A stretch of 64,000 nucleotides of DNA, taken from assembly GCF_002575655.3 (NCBI RefSeq), contig NC_053036.3:647797387-647861386 (forward strand), written 5' to 3'. A program made the position numbers and the translations under genes. Source of the DNA: Aegilops tauschii subsp. strangulata (taxonomy: Eukaryota > Streptophyta > Magnoliopsida > Poales > Poaceae). Below, one piece after another: positions 37,671-48,088 of the stretch (its first letter is position 1; the number at the start of each line of letters is the position of its first letter). The notes beneath the pieces were generated by a model. It was not told the origin of the DNA. It saw only the letters and a list, made by a program, of their open reading frames with translations, and made no database searches.

Positions 37671-37788
37671 AGATGCGCCTATAGAGAAAATTCAACCTAA
37701 ATTCATAATAAATTTCTATGAAATTCAAAGAAATTTACTGTGAATTTAGGTCAAATTTCCTGTATAAGGGCATCTATTTTCACTTTGA
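37671..37788. other. Long hairpin in small CACTA
   Basis: AGATGCGCCTATAGAG near 37672 pairs with CTGTATAAGGGCATCT near 37786, and CCTAAATTCA pairs with TGAATTTAGG inside. The arms are about 35 bp with a few mismatches and the loop about 45 bases. Confidence 0.65.
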
Positions 37789-38183
37789 GAGGAGCTCAAC
37801 AAGGCAGAGAGGGACAGGGCTTATAAATCGGTGTGAGCGCTCTTCGGTTGGCGAGGTGGGACTAAACTCTGACCGCTACTAGGACCAACCCTTTAGTCCC
37901 AGTTTGTGGTATGAACCGGGACTAAAGGGTGAGTCTCTGGTCCCGGTTCAAGCCACCAACCGGGACAAATGGTGGTGGGCCAGGAGCGAGGCCCATTGGT
38001 CCCAGTTTGTCCCACCAACCGGGACCAAAGGGGCCGGACGAACCGGGACCAATGCCCCCACGAGGCTTGGCAGGCCCCTGGCCGCACGAACCGGGACCAA
38101 TGCTCACATTAGTCCCGGTTTGTGACTGAACCGGGACTAATGTGAATATTGCCCTGTGACCAAAGCCCAGTTTTCTACTAGTG

Positions 38184-39609
38184 TTAATTAGCAGCTAGCT
38201 TGTTGATTCATTTAGCACCGTGTGGTGATCTAGTCTATTAAGATGACTGTACCTCAAAAGGTTTTATACTTTACATGTAATTCTGTCCGTTGATGCCAAA
38301 ATTCATAATACTAATATTCTTTACATACATAGGTAGCTGCTCATTGGGTGTTGTGAAATAGAGTACTAAAAATAGCTTTTACAGCTGATAGTAGTGTCAT
38401 CGTCTGGAATTATTGCTAGTATACTAAAAACAACTTTATAACAGTTCTCTATATGACACTTCTGATCAATATAATTATTTCTTTCAAAATAAATATATAA
38501 AATGGGTATTGTTGGATCTCCAGAAAAATACCTTTAGAAATACTATTATCTTTTTCCCTTTTTGATTTTTCTTCAACAGGCCACATAACTATTCATTTTT
38601 GTTTTTCAGCCTTTTGTATTTTGGCATTGATGGATGAATTAAGCCCAACAAATGTTACGTTACTTCTTTTCAGTTGGCAATAAGACTATAGAAACCACCA
38701 AGAGTACCACCAGCATGTAAACACCACGCGACAAAACTTCCTTCCAAAGCTATCTCTGCATCAGAAACTTCCTCGGATCCATACGTCCTCGTCATACAGA
38801 AGCTGAGGAAACAACTAAGCCAGAATTAGAGGAATTTTATTGAATATGCAGCAAGGCATAGATTACTGGGAACGGCAGAAAAGGTAATACGAACAAAAAA
38901 AATACATGAAACACACCGGTGTTGTTGTAGAAACACTGATCCCAGTCTTATATTTTATTCACAACACTGCACTTTTTTTCTTCTTGCAAATTTCTCAAAC
39001 AAATGAAAGAGGTCTGCATAAGTCGCATTAGTGCATTCTTGACAGATATTCTGTATAGGCAGTTGGCCTATTGGACAAATAGGATGGCAGGTCTGGAATC
39101 TGCACCCAATGGCATATGTTGGACAAATAAGCAGGCTTCATGCTCTTAAGACTGACTAGGGCATGCATATTAGAGGTAATTAAACTTTGTCACATTTTGA
39201 TGAAAAAGAACATCAGGAACGCATCCATGTAGTGCTTGTTTTATCATGGCGCTCATGAATGTACACTTGACATCTAAATCAAATTCAATAGTACACCAGC
39301 ATCCAAAACAAACGTGTGAAAATATCTAAACTCCCATGCATAGCCCGTAATCACATAGCATATTTTCACTTCACAAGATATCAGTAGCTCGCTTTGTGGC
39401 ACGTCAGTGTTCACTTGAGAGGCCACATATCAGACATAGCTCTTAGATAAAATTGACTACCACCATTTGATTGAAGTACCAAGTAGAGAAGGGCCAATGC
39501 ATGCATGCCCTGCCATCTCTGTTAACAAGGGTGTACAAACATAATCTCTAAATTTGATTTGGTGGCACTCCAAAGAAGATTACTTGCTCGTTGCAGCCTG
39601 CTTAACATG
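38184..39609. other. Intergenic DNA, nothing recognised
   Basis: AT-rich, with short chance frames only. I see no repeat, RNA gene or coding exon that I can support. Confidence 0.5.
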
Positions 39610-39717
39610 TACTCCGTCCGATTCCGAATTACTTGTCGCAGGTATGGATGTATCTAGATGTATTTTACTTCTAGATACATCCATTTCTGCGATGAGTAAT
39701 TTGGAACGGAGGGAGTA
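39610..39717. mobile_element. Stowaway MITE
   Basis: Ends CTCCGTCCGATTCCGAATTA and the reverse of CTCCCTCCGTTCC, flanked by TA dinucleotides, with a GATGTATCTAGA/TCTAGATACATC hairpin core. 104 bp between the TA duplications. A Tc1/Mariner-derived non-autonomous element, common near grass genes. Confidence 0.9.
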
Positions 39718-39901
39718 GGAATTCAACTATAAAAGCCCAACTGTAGAAAAAGAAAACCATGAAGTTAGTAACAACTCATAGCCGAATAATAAATAATCTC
39801 ACTGGAACTGGAAGCGGTGAATTAGGCCAGCACCATTTCTGCAATTTCAAAAGCATACAAGTGCAGGAACATGTGGCATTGGGAAGGAATCTGCCTACCT
39901 T

Positions 39902-40320
39902 TCATACGATCGCAACAAAACATTGAGCAACATGATAGCTAGAGATATTTGTAGTGCTAAGGAACATTTTGACGGGGACGAGGTAACACGTGTTTACTGG
40001 AAAAGGCGTGGGGTCAGCCGAGCACGCGGTTGAGGGCGTACGTGAACGAGCCTCCCCTTGGTCCGGGCGACTGAGCCGGTGTGCTGCACCAATGTTGCCA
40101 TGCCAGGAACCGCTTGCCTGCCCTGGTGCCGATCCCTCGCATACCAGGCTCAGGAACCGCCCCATATGCCGCTCCGACTCGTAGAATCCGAATCCCCCTC
40201 AAGCCCCTGTCTTTCTCCAGCAACTCGTCGAAGAATTGGGTCCACGAAGAAACAGGCTTCACGATAGCCGGCCTGAACCAGCCCTTGATGTCGCCATTAG
40301 TGGAGGAGCCGAAACCTATA
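39902..40320 (-). pseudogene. Unrecognised gene remnant
   Basis: On the minus strand, 40305-40170 reads a protein-like frame (GWFRPAIV, SSWTQFFDELLEKDRG). A second frame, one base off (40165-40080, MGRFLSLVCEG), continues in protein-like style before running into non-coding DNA at 40020. This looks like a fragment of a once longer gene with a frameshift near 40175. I do not recognise the family. A TE-borne fragment is also possible. Confidence 0.3.
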
Positions 40321-40730
40321 TGTGCCTCCGCGACCAGCTGACGATCTAAGAGATCTAGAGAGAGAGAGCGCTTGGTGGGGGAGGTACTCCCCCATTAGGA
40401 GTAGAGAGAGATAATTATTAGTGACAAAAAGCAAAGATCAATGCATTAGCAAAGTTAGGATTTAGAATTGATTGTCATTAAACTGAATTTTATTGATTGG
40501 TAACGTGCTATCGTTCCTTGCCCGTTTGTAACATGTCTAGTTAGGAAATTTTAAAAAGGTTAGGAAAGTTTTCATTGCGAGGATTAAAAAACCAACGTGA
40601 GGAGATATAGTGGTGGGATGCATGTGAGACGAAAATAAGCTAGACGAAAGTGGTGGGACGAAAATAAACCGTGGATACTATTCAACCAACTCAGACATTA
40701 GGGCAGTTCACTCCTGTCACCAACCTCTTA

Positions 40731-41880
40731 TAGCATCTCCAACAGCCGCCCAACACGCGGCGCGCTAAAAACCAGTTTGCAGCGCGCCCATCGCCTGGTT
40801 TGGCGCGGCGGGCAACGCTGGCTCCAGTAGCCGCGGTAAAATGCAGCGTGCGCGCTCTCGCACAAACACTACGGTGCATAGATTTAAACCATACATAATT
40901 CTCATAGCATAGATAAAAAACGATACAAAGATATTTTACATAGTTCATAGCATAGATAGATAAACAGAACTACGGTGCAACTACATAAAATTAAACTACG
41001 GTGCAACTAGATAAACTATGGTGCAGCTAGAACTACTCCGAGTCGTCCTCATCATCATCCTCATCCTCGGTGGTGTTGTCCGAGGTATCGATCCATATGT
41101 CGTCCCAACGTTCATCGTCTGACGTGAAGATCGACTTCCCACCTGCTTCAACGATATCGCACTGCGATATGGCCAGTGCCTTCCGCCGACGCCGGTCTGC
41201 CCGCTCCGTGCGGCGCCTTGCCGTCCTCTCCGCCCAGTAGGCGCGCTCGTCGGCGACGTCCTCCAGGTGGAGCCGGCGCCAGTCCGCCATGGCTCGCTCG
41301 TCCTCCTCGGCAATGAGGTGGCGGGGCTGCCGCCGACGGTGCTCCACATGGTCCTGGTCCGTGATAAGAAGAGGCAGAGGGGCGACGGCCTGCGCCTGTT
41401 CGCGCGTGTAGACGTCACGAAAGTTCATCCGCGGCGGAGGCCTCTCTAGGCGCCACGCCACCGCGTCGTACGTGCGGGCGGCTTCGTGCGCGGTCTAGAA
41501 CGTGCCGAGGCCGAGCCGGACGTCGCCGGACCGGATCTCGGCGTAGTACCAGTCGTTGGGGCGCTCACGGACGCCGCGGCAGCATGGTGGCGCGGTGGTG
41601 GCGGGGCGCTGAAGCGGTGAGGAAACGGCGAGAAAGCAGTGGAAGCCGCGAGGAGGCGGGGGAAATGCGCGCGTGGCAATGTGGAGGAACGCGTGGCGAG
41701 CGCCACAATGCGGCGCGCCAAATCTATCACGCAACCGACAGCTTTCTCCCCCGCGCGCGCAAACGTTTATCGCGCACACTTGTTTCCGCCGCCGCTGGAG
41801 CGCGCGAAAACTTCCCGCGCACGCTAAATGGGCTTTTTACCCTGCGCGCACGTCTTTTGGCGCGGCTGTTGGAGATGCTC
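40731..41880. mobile_element. PIF/Harbinger-type element carrying an AP2/ERF-like pseudogene
   Basis: Terminal inverted repeats AGCATCTCCAACAGCCGC (40732) and its reverse GCGGCTGTTGGAGATGCTC (ending 41880), flanked by TTA (40728-40730 and 41881-41883). TTA duplication and GGCATCTCCAACA-like ends fit Harbinger-type elements. There is no transposase. 41033-41599 holds an AP2/ERF-like coding remnant on the minus strand. 1150 bp in total. Confidence 0.75.
41033..41599 (-). pseudogene. AP2/ERF-domain-like pseudogene inside a transposon
   Basis: The frame reads CRGVRERPNDWYYAEIRSGD, RLGLGTF, then a TAG (41495-41497), then TAHEAARTYDAVAWRLERP and MNF. This is the AP2/ERF pattern: RGVR start, YAEIR strand, LGTF, AARAYD helix. 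After the domain comes an Arg/Glu-rich stretch (EDERAMADWRRLHLEDVADE) and an acidic tail ending DDEDDSE. No in-frame ATG precedes the domain; the nearest one at 41584 is out of frame. AP2/ERF domains bind GCC-box type DNA. With the stop inside the domain this copy is not functional. Its place inside TTA-flanked inverted repeats indicates capture. Confidence 0.7.
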
Positions 41881-41883
41881 TTA

Positions 41884-42397
41884 TGTGAAAAGGAAATTCT
41901 CTACAACTTCAGTTGCAGAATCTATCTGGATTGCATCCCAACTTGTTAATTGACTCTCAATTATTTTGTTTGGGCTGTGACTTGCAAACTCGAGACCATC
42001 CTAACTTGTATTTCTTCCCTGGGTAAGCAAAGCACACGATCTACCATCCATGGAGGACACCCTTCACAAGCAATGCAACAATGGTACCAGGTGGGAGATT
42101 AAATGCAGGACATCCCAATCTTACATACTTCTATTAAGCAGCTGAGCAGAATATTTGCAATGGCACACAACACAAGTAAACATAATGCCAGTACAAGCAA
42201 ACTTGGCTTTCAAGGCTATTTCCTGAATATTTCACACAACACGACTGCTCATTAACACATAAGAGTCAAATAATATAATATAGACTTCATACATACTACT
42301 TGCCGACATACAAAATATAGAGGCAACATACAAATAATAATATATATAGTTGATACTTGCCGACATACAATTACCACTCCTGATTACAGATAGCACA
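41884..42397 (-). other. 3' flank and likely 3' UTR of the DUF6598 gene
   Basis: No coding frame. A short direct repeat, CTTGCCGACATACAA, occurs near 42299 and 42356. The 3' end of the transcript cannot be fixed from sequence. Confidence 0.4.
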
Positions 42398-44919
42398 CTA
42401 CACCTGGGTAGCGTATCCCTCCAGCAACATCTCCATCTTGTCTCTCACAACCCGGGACCATGCAACAGTAATCTCCACCTCAGAACCACAGATGAAACAT
42501 CTATCCTGACTAATGTTGCACCACTTGGAAGGGAAGTGGACACGATCAGCGATAGAACCAGAATCAACATAGGCTGTTACCTCAACAGTCACTCCTTTTT
42601 CAAACTCTACTGAAATGGCGTTTCTTGACAAAGGAACATAACCATCCAAAACTACTTCGTCTTCTCTAGTAATTTTTTCAGTAGAATCAAACAGCACAAC
42701 CCTCTCACGGCCAGAAACAATACAAGCAACCTGACCCCCAGAGCTAAAAGGGAACTCACCTCCAACAACACGAACGGACAATACAGTGAGCTGGACCGTC
42801 GTAGGAAAAAGCTCAAACCTCAACTCTGCAGTACATAATGGGCTATCGAAGAGTAAAGGTTGCTCACCGTCGCCGTCTGCTTCTTTATACCGCTTGCTAA
42901 CACACATCAACTGTGTATCATTGTGCTCATCATCTCCATCACGTACTTTTAGTTCAACTTCAAAGTCAACATAATCCCCAACTAGAATTGCTCGAGACGG
43001 GCCAGTCAAGCGCAGATAAGAGTCCTGCAATCATTAGATTAAATCATCATTATAGTGTTTGGCTGAAGAGGAAGAAAAATACTACTTAAAAGAACCAGAG
43101 GACAAAGAAGTATATATTACTTAAAAGAAACAGAGGACAAAGAAGTATGTATTACTTAAAAGAAGAAGAGGGCAATGAAGAGAAAGTGAATATACAACAG
43201 TACATACATGTCCAGAGAGTAATTGACCCCTGATCCTCGACCGAGAGAAGAGAAGGTTGCGGTTGCAGTCTACGGTGTCTCGGGCAGCAACCACGCCATA
43301 AACAGAGAGTGGCCACTTCAGCTGCTCCGTTAGTCCAACAAGTTTGAATGAGTAGATTTGCAACGTTCTTTCAGTGACAGCGGCACGGGGCAGAAGGATA
43401 CCGGGTGTGCAGTGCGTAAATTGGAGAGGACTTAATGTCGCTGCAACACAAATTAAACAAAGACCATCAGTTCACTTTCATTTTGAAATGCTTCAAGAGT
43501 TAGTAGTACAAAGAGATCTCAAGCAGATACCACTTCCCCCCTGTTTTGTTGAACCGTGTAAGTGTGAATACTTGCATTTACCGAGATACTCCTCAGTCCT
43601 TATACCACATTAAAGCTCTAATTCAATTTTAATACTTTCCTATACTATAAATATGACAATGTGAGTATCCTTGAGTTGCAGATTATTTCCTAATTTAACT
43701 GTGCCCAATTGTCCATACTCAATGGGTCTTACTTCACACTTTTTAATCAGACCAATACTATAAATAAATGACTTATTGCAGATTCAGTTTTATGTTGTAG
43801 CAAGTCCCATAGTTAACTTGCCGCTTACTGGAATTTAGTAGATCAAGCCATATATTTATTATGGTACGGTCAGATCTTCACTCATTTGCATCCCGTTTGT
43901 CCATCCGCACCTTATGACACACACAGGTACTGGCCCATAATAGGACAGCGAGTGCCAGCAAAATAGTAAGTAATTTTTTTTGTCTCAGTGGTAGTATAAA
44001 AAATCATAGTAGTAAGAGCTCACCAAGATAATAATAATAGACTAAACGAATAAAGTTGAGCATGGATATTTTACTTACTTTTATCTTCGAAGCCACCGAA
44101 CCGCCCGGCCTTGCTGCCACTAGAGCGTTCCCAGATGCTACGGTGGCCTGCGAAAAATTCCAGCTCATCATCCATCCACTCTTTGAGTTGCTCCGTTTGA
44201 GATTTTGTTTGCTGCTCATCAGCAACGCGCTCCTCCTTCACCACAATCTGCTGCTTGTTCTTCTCCCTCTGCCTCCTCTGCTTACTCTTCGCCCTCTGCC
44301 TCTCCATCTCTCTCTCGGCCTCCCTCACCCTCTCATACTCCTCCTCTTCCTCCACCTTAAACAGCATGGCCAACTCATTTTTGTAGCAGTAGGGTCTATC
44401 CAGGACACTGCAGGAGAGTTCCAAGAATTCGTTGGGCAGAAAAAGCTTGCTCAGCTCATCATTCTTCTTCTCTTGAGTCTGCTTCGTCTTCCTCTCCTCC
44501 TCCGCTGCCTCCTCCATTGCCGCCCCGGTAGATTTGCAGAAATCCAGCGAGATATGCGCTAATTTGGATGCTGTGCTAACCAGCTCGTCCGCCTTGTACA
44601 AGGAGATGGGGGCATGGGAAGTCGAAAGAGAATGTGCCAAAGATAGCATCCGCTGGCCCAAATCCTCGACGTCCTCCAGAATATCGAAGTCGTCTGTCAA
44701 GTATACCTGCTGCTGTGAGTCGGACTGGAAACTGGAGGCTTGTTTGATGGTGCTCGAGTCCATCTTATGGAAGGACGAGATTGCTTCTCCAGAGATCCGA
44801 TCCCTCCAGGAAGAAATCCTGGGAGTAAGAGACTCCATGAGGTCTTTCCGCTCTCTCCGCAGGGAGATGATGTCCTCCATCAGCATCTCCATGTCCGACT
44901 TGATCGACCCGCCGCCCAT
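42398..44919 (-). CDS. DUF6598 protein with coiled-coil N-terminus, three exons
   Basis: Exons 44919-44079, 43440-43208 and 43024-42398, all with GT-AG introns and matching phases; 1701 bp, 566 residues. Residues 1-280 (exon 1) are charged, with a Glu/Arg/Lys-rich coiled coil near 195-255 (EEEEEYERVREAEREMERQ). From about residue 282 begins the DUF6598 domain: SPLQFTHCTPG, LQIYSFKLVGL, WPLSVYGVVAARDTVDCNRN, LRLTGPSRAI, then CTAELRFELFPTTVQLTVLS and a C-terminal EITVAWSRVV. DUF6598 is a large grass family of unknown function. No signal peptide or membrane segment is visible. The start at 44919 (MGGGSIKSDME) is the first ATG of the open frame. The gene is divergent from the demethylase gene. 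Splice choice is by eye. Confidence 0.85.
43081..43180. repeat. 35-bp minisatellite in intron 2 of the DUF6598 gene
   Basis: Nearly three copies of a 35-bp unit (ATTACTTAAAAGAAACAGAG, then GACAAAGAAGTATGT), starting at 43081, 43116 and 43151, between the splice sites at 43025 and 43207. Confidence 0.85.
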
Positions 44920-45840
44920 CGGCGCCTCTTGCCCGCACCGTCGATCTCTGTCTCCGCCGCGGCCGCTGCCTGGGGTTTCCTTTTTTCTTTATATCTGCTC
45001 CAGCTAGCTGATCTCTTGATCCCAACAGCACAAATACAAAACAAAACTAGCTTGTCTCTCTTGTTCTTCTTCCTCTAGCTAGCTGATCTCTTGTTCTTCT
45101 TCCTCTTGATCAAATCAAAAGAAAAATATGCACAAATTATTCGTGAAGTCAAAAAACAAATTATTCATGGAGTTACAAAAAACATGCAGAATCATCTCTA
45201 ATCCATAGGATCGCACAGCCAGATCGGGCCTCTACAAGGCCAGCGGCCGAACCAAGTAGGAGATGGAGCTGCTCAACCGGCAAGGGCAAATCGAGCGGGT
45301 CCGTGCTGCCGGCAGCTCTCACAGGCAGATCGGCCAGGCGGCCGCGTGTGCACGACCGGTGCGCGCGCGCACGTAGTCTACGTGCCGCCGGAGTCCCGTG
45401 CTTGCTCCCACGGCCGGGCGAGCGACGGCGAGTAGGTCGCCAGAAGCTGGGGATGGGAGGGAGGGACTAGATCTTGGGGCGGTAGGGAGGGGGAAGAGAG
45501 AAGGAGAGCTTTACCTTGGCACCGGCGAAGAGGAGATGCGGCGGCGGAGGGGATGCGGCGGCGAAGGGGGAGATCCAAATCACAGGAGAGAGCGGCGGAG
45601 AGAGGCGGGAAATGCGAGCCGACAGGATCGGAAGAGGAGACCTAGCTCGCGACTTTGCACGCGTTTCCGCTCAGCCTGGCTGGGAGCCCGATTTTGCATC
45701 GGTCGGGCCTGGCCCAGTGAGACGCGCAGCCTATACCATGGAGAAAATTGCATGGTGGGTGCAATGCAGGTTTTTTTTTTTAAGGGGAGGGTGCAATGCA
45801 GGTGCAAACCTAGAAACCAAACACGCCCTTAGGGTTTCAA
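44920..45840 (-). promoter_or_regulatory. Upstream region of the DUF6598 gene
   Basis: No gene seen. 44940-45000 is a pyrimidine-rich likely 5' UTR. 45001-45110 holds repeats of AGCTAGCTGATCTCTTG and TTGTTCTTCTTCCTCT. 45200-45700 is GC-rich with chance frames. I could not place a TATA box with confidence. Confidence 0.4.
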
Positions 45841-46150
45841 CACTACTACAAAACCAAACACAAGTGACCACTCATCACTAACTGCCCTATGACCACACGT
45901 CAATGATGAGGGTCATCACTGGAGGCAGGGACAGCGCAGGCGCGTTAGTGATAAGCCTCTGCAGGACATCCAAGACGGTTAACACATACTGGTTAAAATT
46001 AGGTCGGTCTATATTATTGTCCTCCTCAACCGTAGCGAGGTTGATTGTTCATCACAGACCGATGTCAAAATGGACCGTCAGTGCTACTACTACTTTATCA
46101 CTACCCCTGGTGGCTTGTCATTGAAGTTTGTTCAAACTTCGTCCTCTTTT
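45841..46150. mobile_element. Possible truncated CACTA end
   Basis: CACTACTACAAAACC at 45841 looks like a CACTA terminus, followed by short repeated TGATGAGGGTCATCACTG-like motifs. I found no matching right end (expected GTAGTAGTG type) or 3-bp duplication, so the call is weak. 46150-46700 shows nothing I recognise. Confidence 0.3.
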
Positions 46151-46704
46151 TTTCCGTGGTGAGAAATATGTGAGATAGAGTATTCACGCATTCATGACTC
46201 CTCGATGACCATCGCCATCGTCTGGGCACCGGTGTGTGGGTTCACGACGAGCATGCATTGAACCGACGATGATCCCCACGACAACGACCAGTCGGCTCTC
46301 AATGTGCATTTCCCATGACACCGGTCGGCCCACATTATTCTTCGACATATTATAAATGTCAAAAGGGGATTGACACTGAAAATGAAGAACCAAAATTGTA
46401 TGGCAGAGGAACACTAACGGGGTAAGTTTCCAGACGGTATGTGCTATACTTTCCCCACCAAATAACCTCAGTCCGACCCGGTTTCCCCTCTCTGTCTACT
46501 AAGAGGGTGAGGGACTGGTCCAAGAAGAAGTTATCATCTCCATGGCAGCAGCAGACAGGCTGGCGACATAAGTATGGCCCATTTCTCCACTCGTCGACCT
46601 GTCCAAGAACCTCTGTGCCCCTTATTATTTGCCTCCGGAAGAAAAATATGCTCTAATGAAAAATATGCTTACTATTCTAAAAAAATACAGGCGCTTGCCT
46701 ATTT

Positions 46705-47081
46705 GGATGCACAGTTTAAGAGATAAAATGTTTTGAATAAACGGATCTAAAAAAAAGGAAAAACTTTCACAACCTGGGAAAGGTGGGAGTGATCTTTGAA
46801 ATGAGCGCTCCTCAATTAGTGATTTCGACTTAACAATTGTGCATGCTTCAACTCATTTTGGTGGGCTAGCCTAACAAATCTCCGACGAGGCGAACTGTCG
46901 TGTACAAGCACTCTCGAGCGAAATCACTAGTTAAGGAGTACTCCTTTCAAAGATAACTCCCACCTCCTCAGGTTGCGACAAGTGACGCACTGCATGCGCG
47001 CCACTTGTCACAACCTGGAAGTTTTCCCTTTTTTCGTACATCCGTTTATTCAAAACCTTTTATCTCTTAAACCATGCATCC
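46705..47081. repeat. Large inverted repeat upstream of the demethylase gene
   Basis: The left arm 46705-46827 is mirrored by the right arm 46919-47081: GGATGCA...TTTAAGAGATAAAA, TTTTGAATAAACGGAT, AACCTG, GGTGGGAGT and TTAGTGATTTCG all recur in reverse, in order. The right arm has an extra 40 bases that form their own palindrome (GACAAGTGACGC / GCGCGCCACTTGTC). The 91-base centre is unrelated. The structure fits a foldback or Mutator-like non-autonomous transposon. A further copy of the GAGCGCTC(C/G)CCAATTAG motif is at 47706. Confidence 0.75.
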
Positions 47082-47226
47082 AAATGTCGAACCGTTTCAC
47101 CGTTGGATTCCTCGCGTCGAGATCTTCAAAAACTAGATTTCATGTTGATGGGTTATGACGAAAAAAATTCAAAAAAGTCGGACAAAAAATGGACGGAAAA
47201 ACCGAACTGGGAGCAAGTTTTTTTCC

Positions 47227-47545
47227 TTTCCGAAAGAGGCACGATTGTGCCTCTCCCGAAAGCATAACCATGCCTCTTGTGGAAGGAAAAAACAAAAAAC
47301 ACATGTTTTCCCGTTTCCGAGAGACACGGCCGTGCCTGCCTCTCGCGGAAGAAAAAAATAGGAAACACGTTGTTTTCGTTTTCGAGAGGCATGGCGTGCC
47401 TCTCGCAGAAGCATAACCATGCCTCTCGTGAAAGCAAAACCTTGCTTACCGTGGAAGAAAGAAAACAGAAAACACGTTTTTTTTTCCATTTTCGAGAGGC
47501 ATGGGCGTGCCTCTCGCGGAAGAAAATAAATGTGTTTTTTCTTGC
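47227..47545. repeat. Tandem array with GAGGCACG/CGTGCCTC cores
   Basis: Four units of about 75-115 bp, each opening with a small palindrome of the type GAGAGGCATGnnCGTGCCTC followed by TCGCGGAAG and an A-rich spacer. All frames are open in places (peptides rich in K and H), which is a composition effect. It is likely part of the same repeat family as the inverted repeat beside it. Confidence 0.75.
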
Positions 47546-47983
47546 AAGAATAGAAATTTGAAATTTTTTCTTGTGCAAAAGCTAAGAAAGACCGGTGAAA
47601 ACAAAAATGTTAAAAAATCCGCTTAAAAAACTGAAAAAGCGTGCGGAAAAATAAAAAACAAACGCGCTCTCAGCCTATCTCAAATGATTGTTGGGAGGCT
47701 TTAAAGGAGCGCTCGCCAATTAGTTGCTCACGCCAGCCCACTCGCGCCACGAGAGCTCGGCAGCAGGCTCACCAGTGTAAAGGCCGTCCGTCGCGGAGGC
47801 CAACCCACCCGATGCCGGCCCAGACTGAATACGTTATGCAGACCGACGGAGAAGCGCGCGCGTGGGCTAGAGGAGAAGGCGGGAAGCCAGGAGTACGCGT
47901 CCGCTCTTGCCCACGCACGCGCGCCCCACGTGTTCGGCGAAACACCCGACCCGACCCCGATTTGGAAGTGGTCTCTCCTCTCC

Positions 47984-47990
47984 ATATAAA
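47984..47990 (+). promoter_or_regulatory. TATA box of the ALKBH gene
   Basis: ATATAAA in the context CTCTCCATATAAAGCTGAGC, 99 bases before the start codon at 48089, with a CT-rich leader between. The spacing is typical for a plant core promoter with a 5' UTR of about 70 bases. Confidence 0.7.
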
Positions 47991-48088
47991 GCTGAGCTAC
48001 CTCAGCCGCCAATCCAGTCAAAATCCTCTGCCCTCGTCCGCCCATCAGATCCCCTTGCTCTGCCTCAGCCGCCGCCGGAGCCGCCGCG

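Larger units (their letters stand above)
22342..38183. mobile_element. Small non-autonomous CACTA, split by a copia insertion
   Basis: Starts CACTAGTAGGAAAAGGGG at 22342 and ends CTACTAGTG at 38183, with the 3-bp duplication TTA on each side (22339-22341, 38184-38186). Without the nested copia (22473-36737 plus one 5-bp duplication) it is about 1.6 kb. Both ends hold repeats of the type CCGGTTSGTnnnAACCGGGAC in both orientations (22370-22470, 36780-36865, 37880-38130). No transposase is present. The interior has a 46-codon open frame, an AT-rich block and a hairpin, listed separately. Confidence 0.88.

Noticed and set aside
41584..41949. Plus-strand frames crossing the Harbinger right end
   Set aside because: Antisense to the AP2-like remnant and running out of the element; not gene-like.
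44056..44562. 168-codon leucine-rich plus-strand frame
   Set aside because: Antisense of the coiled-coil exon of the DUF6598 gene; the Leu-rich look comes from complementing Glu/Lys codons.
46973..47578. Lysine/histidine-rich frames over the tandem array
   Set aside because: Frames are open on both strands because of the repeat unit; they contain no domain.
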